64,000 nucleotides of DNA from UBA1494_A sp963973975 (GTDB lineage Bacteria > Bacteroidota > Bacteroidia > Flavobacteriales_E > Vicingaceae): assembly GCA_963973975.1 (NCBI GenBank), contig CAXBCF010000001.1, positions 62,001 to 126,000 on the forward strand. The letters run 5' to 3'. Positions 27,890-34,977 of the stretch are shown piece by piece (position 1 is the first letter of the stretch; each line of letters opens with the position of its first letter). The notes beneath the pieces are model-generated. The model saw nothing but the letters and a program-made list of their open reading frames with translations. It searched no databases and was not told the origin of the DNA. The translations under genes were made by a program, and so were the position numbers.

Positions 27890-27921
27890 TTAAATTTTGT
27901 ATCGGCATTTACCATTTCTTA

Positions 27922-27952
27922 TATTATAAAACATTAGAACTGTTTTATAATA
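27922..27952. repeat. Perfect palindromic hairpin left of tRNA-Ala
   Basis: TATTATAAAACA, loop TTAGAAC, TGTTTTATAATA, a 12 bp perfect stem. A hairpin with the same core (TTATAAAAC/GTTTTATAA) lies on the other side of the tRNA at 28123-28148. Confidence 0.7.
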
Positions 27953-27965
27953 AGAACTGGTATAA

Positions 27966-27997
27966 AAAAAGGACTCAATTTTCATCAAGTCCTTTTT
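27966..27997. terminator. Bidirectional terminator next to tRNA-Ala
   Basis: AAAAAGGACT pairs with AGTCCTTTTT across a 12-base loop. It sits 11 bases beyond the 3' end of the minus-strand tRNA and can also stop read-through from the plus-strand SPOR genes. Confidence 0.8.
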
Positions 27998-28008
27998 AAT
28001 TGTAATTG

Positions 28009-28082
<74 letters not shown>

Positions 28083-28122
28083 TTGCTAGACTGCAAAAAT
28101 ATACAATTTGATTTTATGTGTG

Positions 28123-28148
28123 TTATAAAACAAAAGATAGTTTTATAA
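28123..28148. repeat. Palindromic hairpin right of tRNA-Ala
   Basis: TTATAAAAC, eight-base spacer, GTTTTATAA. It has the same core stem as 27922-27952. It lies directly after the stop codon of the minus-strand regulator at 28154, so it may act as that gene's terminator, although no T-run follows at once. Confidence 0.55.
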
Positions 28149-28153
28149 ATGAT

Positions 28154-28798
28154 TTAAGCTGGAATTAATCCAACATTCATTGCGTAAACGGTTAATTCTG
28201 AAATAGATTTAACACCGAGTTTTTTGACAATATTTTTTCGGTGGGTGTGAATAGTATGGTGACTTAAATGAAGTTTTTCTCCAATCTCCTTATTGGTTAA
28301 ACCACTAGCAATTAGTGCTGTAATCTCATTTTCTCGTTCAGTTAAAGCTGTTGGCTCACAATTCAGCTCACTTTCATCAACATAACTTTTATTCAAGATG
28401 ATGTCTAATACTTTATTGCAATAAAAATTTTCTCCTTTAGCAATTGCAAAAATGGCATGAGTAATTTCTGCCTCGTCGCATTGACGGGTTAAATATCCCT
28501 GAACGCCTCTTTCTAAAATTCGCAGTACATCTACCGTACTTCTTATATCCGATATAATTAATACCTTCTGGTTTTTTAGTTTTTCTTTGAGCTTAAATGT
28601 GGTGTCAATGGTGAAATTTCCACTTGATAGTGGATCAATGATTATTAAATCAAAATTCATTTGATCTATATAATCAAATAATTCCGCCTCATTTTTTGCA
28701 TGAATAATCCGATCAATTCCACCACCTTTTGAAAGCACTAGCTTTAATCCTTTCGCCATTAAGACATTGGCGTTTGCGTGAAGAATAGTTAAACCCAT
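28154..28798 (-). CDS. LuxR-type regulator with degenerate receiver domain
   Basis: The protein has 214 residues: a receiver-like domain (1-125) and a C-terminal LuxR helix-turn-helix (about 150-210: LTERENEITALIASGLTNKEIGEKL, split here by TER...ENE, then HHTIHTHRKNIVKKLGVKS). The layout is that of NarL-type response regulators. The phospho-acceptor Asp55 is present (LIIIDP), but the acidic pair near the N terminus is missing (ILHANANVLM instead of ILIVDDH) and the switch lysine is Arg (GYLTRQ). Normal Mg-dependent phosphorylation is therefore doubtful. No kinase gene is adjacent. A 17 bp palindrome just before the start suggests autoregulation. Confidence 0.85.
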   Translation of the reverse strand: MGLTILHANANVLMAKGLKLVLSKGGGIDRIIHAKNEAELFDYIDQMNFDLIIIDPLSSGNFTIDTTFKLKEKLKNQKVLIISDIRSTVDVLRILERGVQGYLTRQCDEAEITHAIFAIAKGENFYCNKVLDIILNKSYVDESELNCEPTALTERENEITALIASGLTNKEIGEKLHLSHHTIHTHRKNIVKKLGVKSISELTVYAMNVGLIPA

Positions 28799-28801
28799 TT
28801 A

Positions 28802-28818
28802 TTTAGAATCATTCTAAA
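28802..28818. promoter_or_regulatory. Palindromic candidate operator at the LuxR-type gene
   Basis: TTTAGAAT, one central base, ATTCTAAA: perfect 8 bp arms. It lies between the candidate -7 box and the start codon, covering the expected transcription start, an ideal place for repressor or autoregulator binding. Confidence 0.55.
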
Positions 28819-28821
28819 CTA

Positions 28822-28852
28822 CAAATATTCGCTCAAAAAGTTTAAGAAACAA
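28822..28852 (-). promoter_or_regulatory. Candidate promoter of the LuxR-type gene
   Basis: The minus strand reads TTG, 20 bases, AATATTTG (seven of eight to TAnnTTTG), immediately upstream of the palindrome at 28802-28818. Confidence 0.5.
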
Positions 28853-28956
28853 TACCCTAAACAAGGTATATCAATATTAGTTTCAAAACTTTCATAAGTC
28901 TTCATTAGAATTGCTAACTTAGCCTTCAGTAATTAAAAACTTAAAAACAAATTACA

Positions 28957-29454
28957 ATGAAAATTAATAAATTAGTCATCGCATTATTCGCGACAAGCAT
29001 TACATTTTCTGCATGCGGAGAAAGTCCGAATAAATCTTCTGAGTCTGAATCAGAAGCTAAAGAAACAATGACTCATGCACATGAGAAAAGTCAAGATACT
29101 AAAGAATTAACTATACCTGAAGGAGCTAGAGTATTTTTTGCAAATATCCAAAGCGGAGATGTAGTAAATTCTCCAGTATCAATTCAATTTGGAATTGATG
29201 GAATGGAAGTTGAACCTGCGGGTGAATTAAACCAAGGGAAAGGTCACCATCATTTAATTATTAATGGAGGAGCAGTTCCTGCTGGTACTGTAGTTCCTGC
29301 TGACTCTGTCAATATTCACTACGGACAAGGACAAACAGAAACAGAAATTGAATTAGCTCCGGGACAATATCTATTAACCATGCAATTTGCAGATGGATAT
29401 CACCAAAGTTATGGTGAGCAAATGAGTGAAACGATAGAAATTGTAGTAGAGTAG
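28957..29454 (+). CDS. DUF4399 lipoprotein
   Basis: The protein has 165 residues. Lipoprotein signal MKINKLVIALFATSITFSAC (lipobox FSAC), an acidic Ser/Glu linker, then a DUF4399 domain (about 52-165) with RVFFANIQSGDVV, GKGHHHLIINGG and ADGYHQSYGEQMSETI. The clustered histidines (GHHH and YH) suggest metal binding, but this is not established for the family. It sits 14 bases upstream of another lipoprotein with similar phrases, and the two probably form an operon. Function unknown. Confidence 0.85.
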   Translation: MKINKLVIALFATSITFSACGESPNKSSESESEAKETMTHAHEKSQDTKELTIPEGARVFFANIQSGDVVNSPVSIQFGIDGMEVEPAGELNQGKGHHHLIINGGAVPAGTVVPADSVNIHYGQGQTETEIELAPGQYLLTMQFADGYHQSYGEQMSETIEIVVE

Positions 29455-29468
29455 ATAAATAGATAGCT

Positions 29469-30293
29469 ATGAAATTTATACACCCTCTTTTAGTTGTATC
29501 GCTATTCTTTATTTATAGTTGTAGTCAACCAAGCGAAAAAGAATCAGAAAGTTCTGAAAATACTGAGGAATCAGAGATTAATTCTGATGTTGATTCTCAA
29601 ACCGAGTCACAAGAAAAAGGCAAACTTAAACTTTATCCTGCCAACTTAGATCAAGAATTCCCTAATGCTCAATTAGCAATGAAGTCTCCAGCTTCTTCAA
29701 ATTTAGAAGAAGGAGTGCAGCGTTTTGAATTTGAAGTTTCGAACTATGAGTTGGCTGTTCAAACAGCAATGAATTCTGAAAAACATTGTGCTAATTCGGA
29801 GAAAGGGCAACACATTCATTTTATTTTGAATAATGCTCCATACAGAGCTGAATATGAACCACAATTTGATGCTGAGTTGACTACTGGCAACAATGTAGTT
29901 CTAGCATTTTTATCTCGCTCCTACCATGCGAGTATCAAAAATGGGAAAGCGTTTGTTTTTAAGAACTTTTTCATTGGCGACAATCAATTTAAATTTGACG
30001 AGAAAGCGGCTCATCTCTTTTACAGTCGACCAAAAGGAACTTATGAAGGAAAAGATACCGAACGAATTTTAGTCGACTTCTTTTTAATAAATACTGCTCT
30101 TAGTGAAAATGGCAACAAGGTTAGGTTGACTATCAATGAGGAAGTTTTTTTAATTTCAAACTGGGAAGCCTATTTTGTTGAGGGTTTAGCTAAAGGAAAG
30201 CACACTTTCAGAATAGAACTTCTAAATTCTGAAGGTGAATTAATCGAAGGGCCATTTAATGATTCTGGCTTGCGAGAAATTGAATTGAAGTAA
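29469..30293 (+). CDS. Histidine-bearing lipoprotein paired with the DUF4399 gene
   Basis: The protein has 274 residues. Signal ending YSCSQ (MKFIHPLLVVSLFFIYSC), then a long acidic linker, then a domain from about residue 55. The phrases KGQHIHFILNNAPY and LSRSYHASIKNGKA echo the histidine motifs of the upstream DUF4399 protein (GHHHLIINGG, YHQSYGEQ), so the two may share a fold with a tandem domain here. Similar Bacteroidota proteins are sometimes annotated 'phosphopeptide-binding protein', a name I would not rely on. It acts at the outer face of a membrane; the role is unknown. Confidence 0.7.
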   Translation: MKFIHPLLVVSLFFIYSCSQPSEKESESSENTEESEINSDVDSQTESQEKGKLKLYPANLDQEFPNAQLAMKSPASSNLEEGVQRFEFEVSNYELAVQTAMNSEKHCANSEKGQHIHFILNNAPYRAEYEPQFDAELTTGNNVVLAFLSRSYHASIKNGKAFVFKNFFIGDNQFKFDEKAAHLFYSRPKGTYEGKDTERILVDFFLINTALSENGNKVRLTINEEVFLISNWEAYFVEGLAKGKHTFRIELLNSEGELIEGPFNDSGLREIELK

Positions 30294-30296
30294 TTT

Positions 30297-30842
30297 TCAA
30301 TTCAGCAATTCAATTTGTTTGTAGAGCTTCCACTTCCGATCTTCAAACCTCAAAACAACTATTTCAGCCAAAAGAAATTTTCTTTGATAGTCCCTTTGTT
30401 TGAACTCTAATAATGCAAGTTTAAAGTCTTTCTTTTTTAAGTCTTTATTTGCAACCGTAATGTGTGGAACAAAAAAGTGCTTTTCTACCCGCTGTGGTAT
30501 AATTTTCTGCTGATTAAAAAGCTGTTTAACTACTTTACTAAAGCGTTCTAAAGCTTCATTTTTAGAGATGTCTACAAAAAGTGTACGATGGTCAAAATTT
30601 TGGAAACCATCTAAATGAATTTCAATGGGATTATTGTCAAAATTAGACTTAGACAAGGTCTCAATTAAAATTTCAACTTCTTCAAGATTTGCTTCAAAAG
30701 GTGGAATTATCGTAATGTGAGGAGGTGCATTTTGCGCATGCTTTGAACCATAAGCCGTTTCAATTTCTTTTTGAAAAGCTACAATCTCATATAAAATAGC
30801 ATCAGGAGGTAGAATAGCTATGAAAAATCTTGGCTTCGACAT
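30297..30842 (-). CDS. 2H phosphoesterase, LigT/2'-5' RNA ligase family
   Basis: The protein has 181 residues with the two HxT motifs that define the 2H superfamily, PHITII (His42, Thr44) and PHITVA (His127, Thr129), at the expected spacing. Members hydrolyse or form 2',5'- or cyclic-phosphate bonds in RNA or nucleotides; the substrate here is unknown. It starts 12 bases after the methyltransferase gene and belongs to its operon. The N terminus MSKPRFFIAILPPDAI matches the family start. Confidence 0.88.
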   Translation of the reverse strand: MSKPRFFIAILPPDAILYEIVAFQKEIETAYGSKHAQNAPPHITIIPPFEANLEEVEILIETLSKSNFDNNPIEIHLDGFQNFDHRTLFVDISKNEALERFSKVVKQLFNQQKIIPQRVEKHFFVPHITVANKDLKKKDFKLALLEFKQRDYQRKFLLAEIVVLRFEDRKWKLYKQIELLN

Positions 30843-30854
30843 GCTTTAAAACGT

Positions 30855-31550
30855 CTATTTTTCTTCCGCCTTGGTTGCAGTAATAATATATTGCTCTTCC
30901 AAAGTAGTTGTTTCGATAATGGTTTTAGAAAAGCCAACTCGTTGCAGCTTTTTAATTACATCTAAACCCGAAATGCGCATTTCAATGGGCGGACCGTGAG
31001 GAGTTTCTTCTTTTTTGAAGTCGACAATTAACAAAGTCCCACCAGGCTTGAGACCTTTTAAAACTTTTCTGAAATATTCAAATTGATTATCAATATGGTG
31101 ATAAGTATTGACAATAATTACCGCATCAACTTCGTCAGCTTCTAATAAAGGATCATCATGTTTTACTAGATGCGGTTCAACCAAACTGTCATTTAATTCG
31201 GCTTTCTTTTTTTTGATAAGCTCTATAAACTGCTCGTCAATATCTTTTGCAATAACCTTAACTCCTCTCTCAGCTAATCGAAAGCTAAAATAGCCGCTAC
31301 CTGCTCCAATGTCGGCAATTGTTTTCCCAAAAAGTGGCTCCAACTTATCAATAACTTCATGTGGTTTTTGCCAAGCTTCTCGATCTGGTGACTCAAAACG
31401 TTCTACCAATTCAGTAAAGTCGCTTTGGTTCATGTATTGGTTGGCATCAGAATTGTGTTTTTTCTCTTTTGAAGAAGGTTGACAACTCAAAAATGTGGAA
31501 GTTAAGAGAAGTGAAAGAAAACTGTACTTGAATTTTTTGTGAGATCTCAT
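30855..31550 (-). CDS. Lipoprotein with SAM-dependent methyltransferase fold
   Basis: The protein has 231 residues. The N terminus MRSHKKFKYSFLSLLLTSTFLSC is a lipoprotein signal (lipobox FLSC), followed by a charged linker and a class I methyltransferase domain (about 70-205): motif I IADIGAGSGYFSFRL, acidic AKDID at the end of strand 2, and VIIVNTYHHI and PGGTLLIVDF further on. A methyltransferase outside the cytoplasm is puzzling because SAM is cytosolic. Similar exported proteins exist in the phylum, but their substrate is not known to me. It lies 21 bases downstream of the DUF4199 gene. Confidence 0.8.
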   Translation of the reverse strand: MRSHKKFKYSFLSLLLTSTFLSCQPSSKEKKHNSDANQYMNQSDFTELVERFESPDREAWQKPHEVIDKLEPLFGKTIADIGAGSGYFSFRLAERGVKVIAKDIDEQFIELIKKKKAELNDSLVEPHLVKHDDPLLEADEVDAVIIVNTYHHIDNQFEYFRKVLKGLKPGGTLLIVDFKKEETPHGPPIEMRISGLDVIKKLQRVGFSKTIIETTTLEEQYIITATKAEEK

Positions 31551-31571
31551 TGTATTCGTTTGAAATTACTA

Positions 31572-32087
31572 TTAGCCATTTTTTCTTAAAAACGCGGCTG
31601 CCATCAATGACATTAAAATCCCTATTGGCAGCACCTCAACATAGGTAAATAAGAATTTTAAAATTGGTTTTTTATACCACTCAGCCATTTTTTCATATTG
31701 ATTGATTTGTTCCATTTTCTCAGTAACTGAAAGACTACTTTTATTTATTTTTGAGATAGCCGCTTCTAAATAATTATCCATAAAATCAGGCATGAATAAT
31801 TCTGAAATAATCATCCAAGTTACAACATATAAAGTAGAAGCTATTAATGCAATGTAAAGCCCTAATAAAAACGCTCTCCCAAAAGAAATGACTCCATTTA
31901 AACACTGATCTCTGTATTTACTAATTGCCACAAAAATTGCGGTAAAAGCAACAATCATTCCCGCAAACCCAATGAATTGAGCCCAAGCTGAGTCGGTGGT
32001 TTTATCCATAAATGGAATGGTGATACTCATAAAAAGAGCAAGAAGAAGACCACTCAATAAGCCGTATTTAATAACTGTTTTTTTCAT
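31572..32087 (-). CDS. DUF4199 membrane protein
   Basis: The protein has 171 residues with four hydrophobic helices (about 8-26, 37-55, 75-100 and 146-166). The phrase FVAISKYRDQCLNGVISFG between the second and third helices is typical of DUF4199, a Bacteroidota family of unknown function. It is located in the inner membrane, between the membrane-tethered LuxR gene and the lipoprotein methyltransferase, all on the same strand. Confidence 0.82.
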   Translation of the reverse strand: MKKTVIKYGLLSGLLLALFMSITIPFMDKTTDSAWAQFIGFAGMIVAFTAIFVAISKYRDQCLNGVISFGRAFLLGLYIALIASTLYVVTWMIISELFMPDFMDNYLEAAISKINKSSLSVTEKMEQINQYEKMAEWYKKPILKFLFTYVEVLPIGILMSLMAAAFLRKNG

Positions 32088-32180
32088 TTTTATAGATTTA
32101 AATTAAGCTGCAAATAAAGTGACTTTTCAAAAAAATATCCTCACCCGAAAGTACTAAAGTGCTGAAATAATAATCATTTA

Positions 32181-32594
32181 TTAAATTAATGCCATTTCTC
32201 TTGCCCGCTGAATTGCCTGAGTCCGGCGTTTCACATCCAACTTAAAATAAAGGTTTGAAGCATGCGTTTTGATTGTATTTTCACTTAGAAAAAGGTGTTT
32301 TGCAATTTCTTTGTTGGACATTCCATTTGCCATTGCTTGTAAAACTTCTTGTTCACGACTTGATAGAATTGACTGCTCTTTTAAATTGGGGTGAATTGAA
32401 TTTTTAGTTATTTCGAACTCCTTTGATTTCCAGTTTCTTGAAAGCCAAATACCCAATCCGAAAAACAAAAATGCTATCAGACTTACTATAAAATTAAAAT
32501 TTAGAGAATTACTAAAAGCTAATCCTTCCAAAAGCTTAAGCAATAAAAAAGCAATTGAAAGAAGTCCTCCGTATGTTAATCCTTTCTTCAGCAT
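32181..32594 (-). CDS. Membrane-tethered LuxR-type DNA-binding protein
   Basis: The protein has 137 residues. Two hydrophobic helices come first (about 7-25 and 33-52), then a linker, then a LuxR HTH (about 75-137: LSSREQEVLQAMANGMSNKE, then LFLSENTIKTHASNLYFKLD). There is no receiver domain. DNA binding would have to occur at the inner face of the membrane or after release. The gene begins 29 bases after the histidine kinase gene, making a functional link likely. The DUF4199 gene follows. Confidence 0.85.
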   Translation of the reverse strand: MLKKGLTYGGLLSIAFLLLKLLEGLAFSNSLNFNFIVSLIAFLFFGLGIWLSRNWKSKEFEITKNSIHPNLKEQSILSSREQEVLQAMANGMSNKEIAKHLFLSENTIKTHASNLYFKLDVKRRTQAIQRAREMALI

Positions 32595-32623
32595 GTTTAA
32601 GTTAATTAAATCAATTATTAAAA

Positions 32624-34552
32624 TTACTCAAATGCCCCCTCAATGCTAAACCAAAAGCCATAGTGAGGTAAATTTGCCTCTTTAAACTGAATTTGAGCCT
32701 CAATTTGATTGGCTAATAATTCTATCAATGTAAATCCAATGGTATTATTAGTTATCGGAATCATTGTTGAGTCAACTCCTTTTCCATTATCGGTATAGGT
32801 AAACTTTTTCACTCCGTTTTGCGATGAGTAAACGATCGTTATTTCTAAGCCATTTTCAGCAACAGCATGCTTTATAGAATTGGTGAAAAGTTCATTAAAT
32901 ATCAATCCTAAAGGAAGTGCGCTGTCTATGGAGAGGTTCACATCTTCAACCTGAATGTCAATCAAAATATCCTTTTCAGTAGTTTCCAATAATTGAGTAG
33001 TAAAATCTCTTAAGTATTCCTTAAAGTTTAAACTTGAAATATTATCTGATTGATAAATTTTTTGATGCAGTAATGAAATTGAGTGAATTCTACCTTGTGC
33101 AATCTGAAAAATTTCTTGGGTTGATTGGTCCAAATCTTTAGCATTTAGCTGAAGATTAAATAGGCTGCTGATAATTTGTAAATTGTTTTTTACTCGGTGA
33201 TGCAATTCTTTTAACAAAGTTTCATTTCGGTGGTTCGTTTCAGAAATTGTCTGATAGGAAGTTTTTAAATCTTTGTTCTTCACAATTAATTTATAATTTG
33301 CTTGGCGCAACTTAATGCGACTTTTTCTGAGCCCCCAACCCATGAATAGCAAAATCACCAAGATAACTGAGAGGCCGATTACCCAAAAGAAAAGCATTTT
33401 ATTATCTGCTTCAAGTGCATTAAATGTTTGTTTGGAACTATGTGCTTCATTGACAATTTCTAAATAATCGGCTATATTTTCTTCATTTTGAGCAGCTTGA
33501 TTTGAAATATTCCGATTTTGCTGCTCATTTAATTGAAAATAGCTGTTTAAATACTTTTTTGCTTGTTCATAATCTAAATTGATTAAACTTATACGAATCA
33601 ACTCTTTAGCAGCATCAATTCCTTTTTTCAACTCATCTTTTGCTTCGCAAAAAAATAATGATTTTTGAAAATAAATTTTTGCAGAATCCAATTCATTGAT
33701 TGCTTGAAAGCTCATCCCTAGCAAAAAGTAAGTTATGTGAAGTCCATCGTCTGACGGGATTTCGTTCAACAGCTTTATTTCATTTCTCAAATAAAAGATT
33801 GCAGAGTCTGCTTCTCCCTTTTCCAAAAGCATGTCCCCATAATTCCCATAAGAGAAAGCATGGACAACAGGATTGTAGCGCTTGTTTTCCTTTGCTTGAA
33901 TCTTTCTAAAATAGTTAGTTGCCAGATCAAAATCTCCATTTAAAAAGGAGATAAAAGCAACATTATTTAAACTACTTAATATTTGACTAGTATCATTTTC
34001 CTCATAATCAATATTTAGAATTAATTTGAAAATTTCATCGGCTTTATCAAGCTCCTCTAATTTTAGAAGAAATCTTGCATAATTGTTAAGTAAAAGTCTT
34101 TTGTATTTATTTTCATTAATATGATCCAATAACTCAGGAAAAACAGCTTCAAATTTATTGATACTCATTCTTGTAGCACCAATGTAGTTAAGCGATTGAG
34201 CCAATAATAGCTTTACATATAGCTCTTCTCCTCTAGTTCGGTAGTAGTCAAATTCAAGAATATAATTAAATACTTTAATGGCAGTTAACTGACTGTCATT
34301 GTGCTGTATCCTTCTTGCTGTAAATAACAGTCGCTCGAATTCTGTAACGTTTTTGGGTAAAATCACCAGATTTTTTTCAAAAATTGAATCTTCTGTGATG
34401 CTGATTATTTGATTTAAATCGTGATTGACTATACCACTTTCTGATTTTAATTTATTGAAGTCAATTCTTATAAAATCAGAGTTTAGGCGATTGGATTCGC
34501 ATAAAGCCGAGTGAGATAAAATAAATAAAGTGATTACAAAGAGTTTCTTCAT
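32624..34552 (-). CDS. TPR sensor histidine kinase, HisKA_2 type
   Basis: The protein has 642 residues: a signal peptide (ends SALCES), TPR-like helices from about 30 to 340, one membrane helix (about 386-404, FFWVIGLSVILVILLFMGWG), a short coiled linker, a HisKA_2 phospho-acceptor helix (ELHHRVKNNLQIISSLFNLQ; His451/His452) and a HATPase_c domain (N box LIFNELFTNSIKHA, G1 box YTDNGKGVD). The TPR part should face the periplasm. No response regulator with a receiver is adjacent; the next gene is a receiver-less, membrane-bound LuxR protein, so the partner may be unusual or encoded elsewhere. Confidence 0.9.
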   Translation of the reverse strand: MKKLFVITLFILSHSALCESNRLNSDFIRIDFNKLKSESGIVNHDLNQIISITEDSIFEKNLVILPKNVTEFERLLFTARRIQHNDSQLTAIKVFNYILEFDYYRTRGEELYVKLLLAQSLNYIGATRMSINKFEAVFPELLDHINENKYKRLLLNNYARFLLKLEELDKADEIFKLILNIDYEENDTSQILSSLNNVAFISFLNGDFDLATNYFRKIQAKENKRYNPVVHAFSYGNYGDMLLEKGEADSAIFYLRNEIKLLNEIPSDDGLHITYFLLGMSFQAINELDSAKIYFQKSLFFCEAKDELKKGIDAAKELIRISLINLDYEQAKKYLNSYFQLNEQQNRNISNQAAQNEENIADYLEIVNEAHSSKQTFNALEADNKMLFFWVIGLSVILVILLFMGWGLRKSRIKLRQANYKLIVKNKDLKTSYQTISETNHRNETLLKELHHRVKNNLQIISSLFNLQLNAKDLDQSTQEIFQIAQGRIHSISLLHQKIYQSDNISSLNFKEYLRDFTTQLLETTEKDILIDIQVEDVNLSIDSALPLGLIFNELFTNSIKHAVAENGLEITIVYSSQNGVKKFTYTDNGKGVDSTMIPITNNTIGFTLIELLANQIEAQIQFKEANLPHYGFWFSIEGAFE

Positions 34553-34595
34553 CTAAAAGTAGAAAAAGTAAAACTACTGTTTTCAGCTTTTACTT

Positions 34596-34964
34596 TTATT
34601 CTTCTAATTTCTGATTTTTTAACTCATCTCTTTTTTGTTGGGCATGCTTTTTTCTAAAACTCTCGATTTCTTCATAATAAACTTTTAGTCGAGATTTTAG
34701 TTTTTGATAGCGATAAAGTCCAATCACAACAAAACAAACAGTTAAGATTAAAGAAAGATAACCCAAAAAATGGAGGTTTTCAAAGTTTTCTAACTTCAGC
34801 AAGGCGATTCCACCAACAAGTAAATAAAGTGATGAACGAATGTAAGAAAGAAGGGTGCGTTCATTAGCTAAAGTAGTACGCTCCATTGCTAAATAGTCAC
34901 GCAAGATAATTTCATCTTTGTTATCAAAGCCCCTTGAAAAGCGGAATATTTTTTTAATATCCAT
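34596..34964 (-). CDS. DUF202 membrane protein
   Basis: The protein has 122 residues with the DUF202 signature LAMERTTLANERTLLSYIR followed by two membrane helices (about 46-62 and 69-88) and a basic, Lys-rich C-terminal tail. It starts 13 bases after the SLC13 transporter gene and is probably co-transcribed. The function of DUF202 is not known. A long AAAAGTAAAA/TTTTACTTTT inverted repeat overlaps its stop codon (34564-34597). Confidence 0.85.
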   Translation of the reverse strand: MDIKKIFRFSRGFDNKDEIILRDYLAMERTTLANERTLLSYIRSSLYLLVGGIALLKLENFENLHFLGYLSLILTVCFVVIGLYRYQKLKSRLKVYYEEIESFRKKHAQQKRDELKNQKLEE

Positions 34965-34977
34965 CTACCAAAATTAA

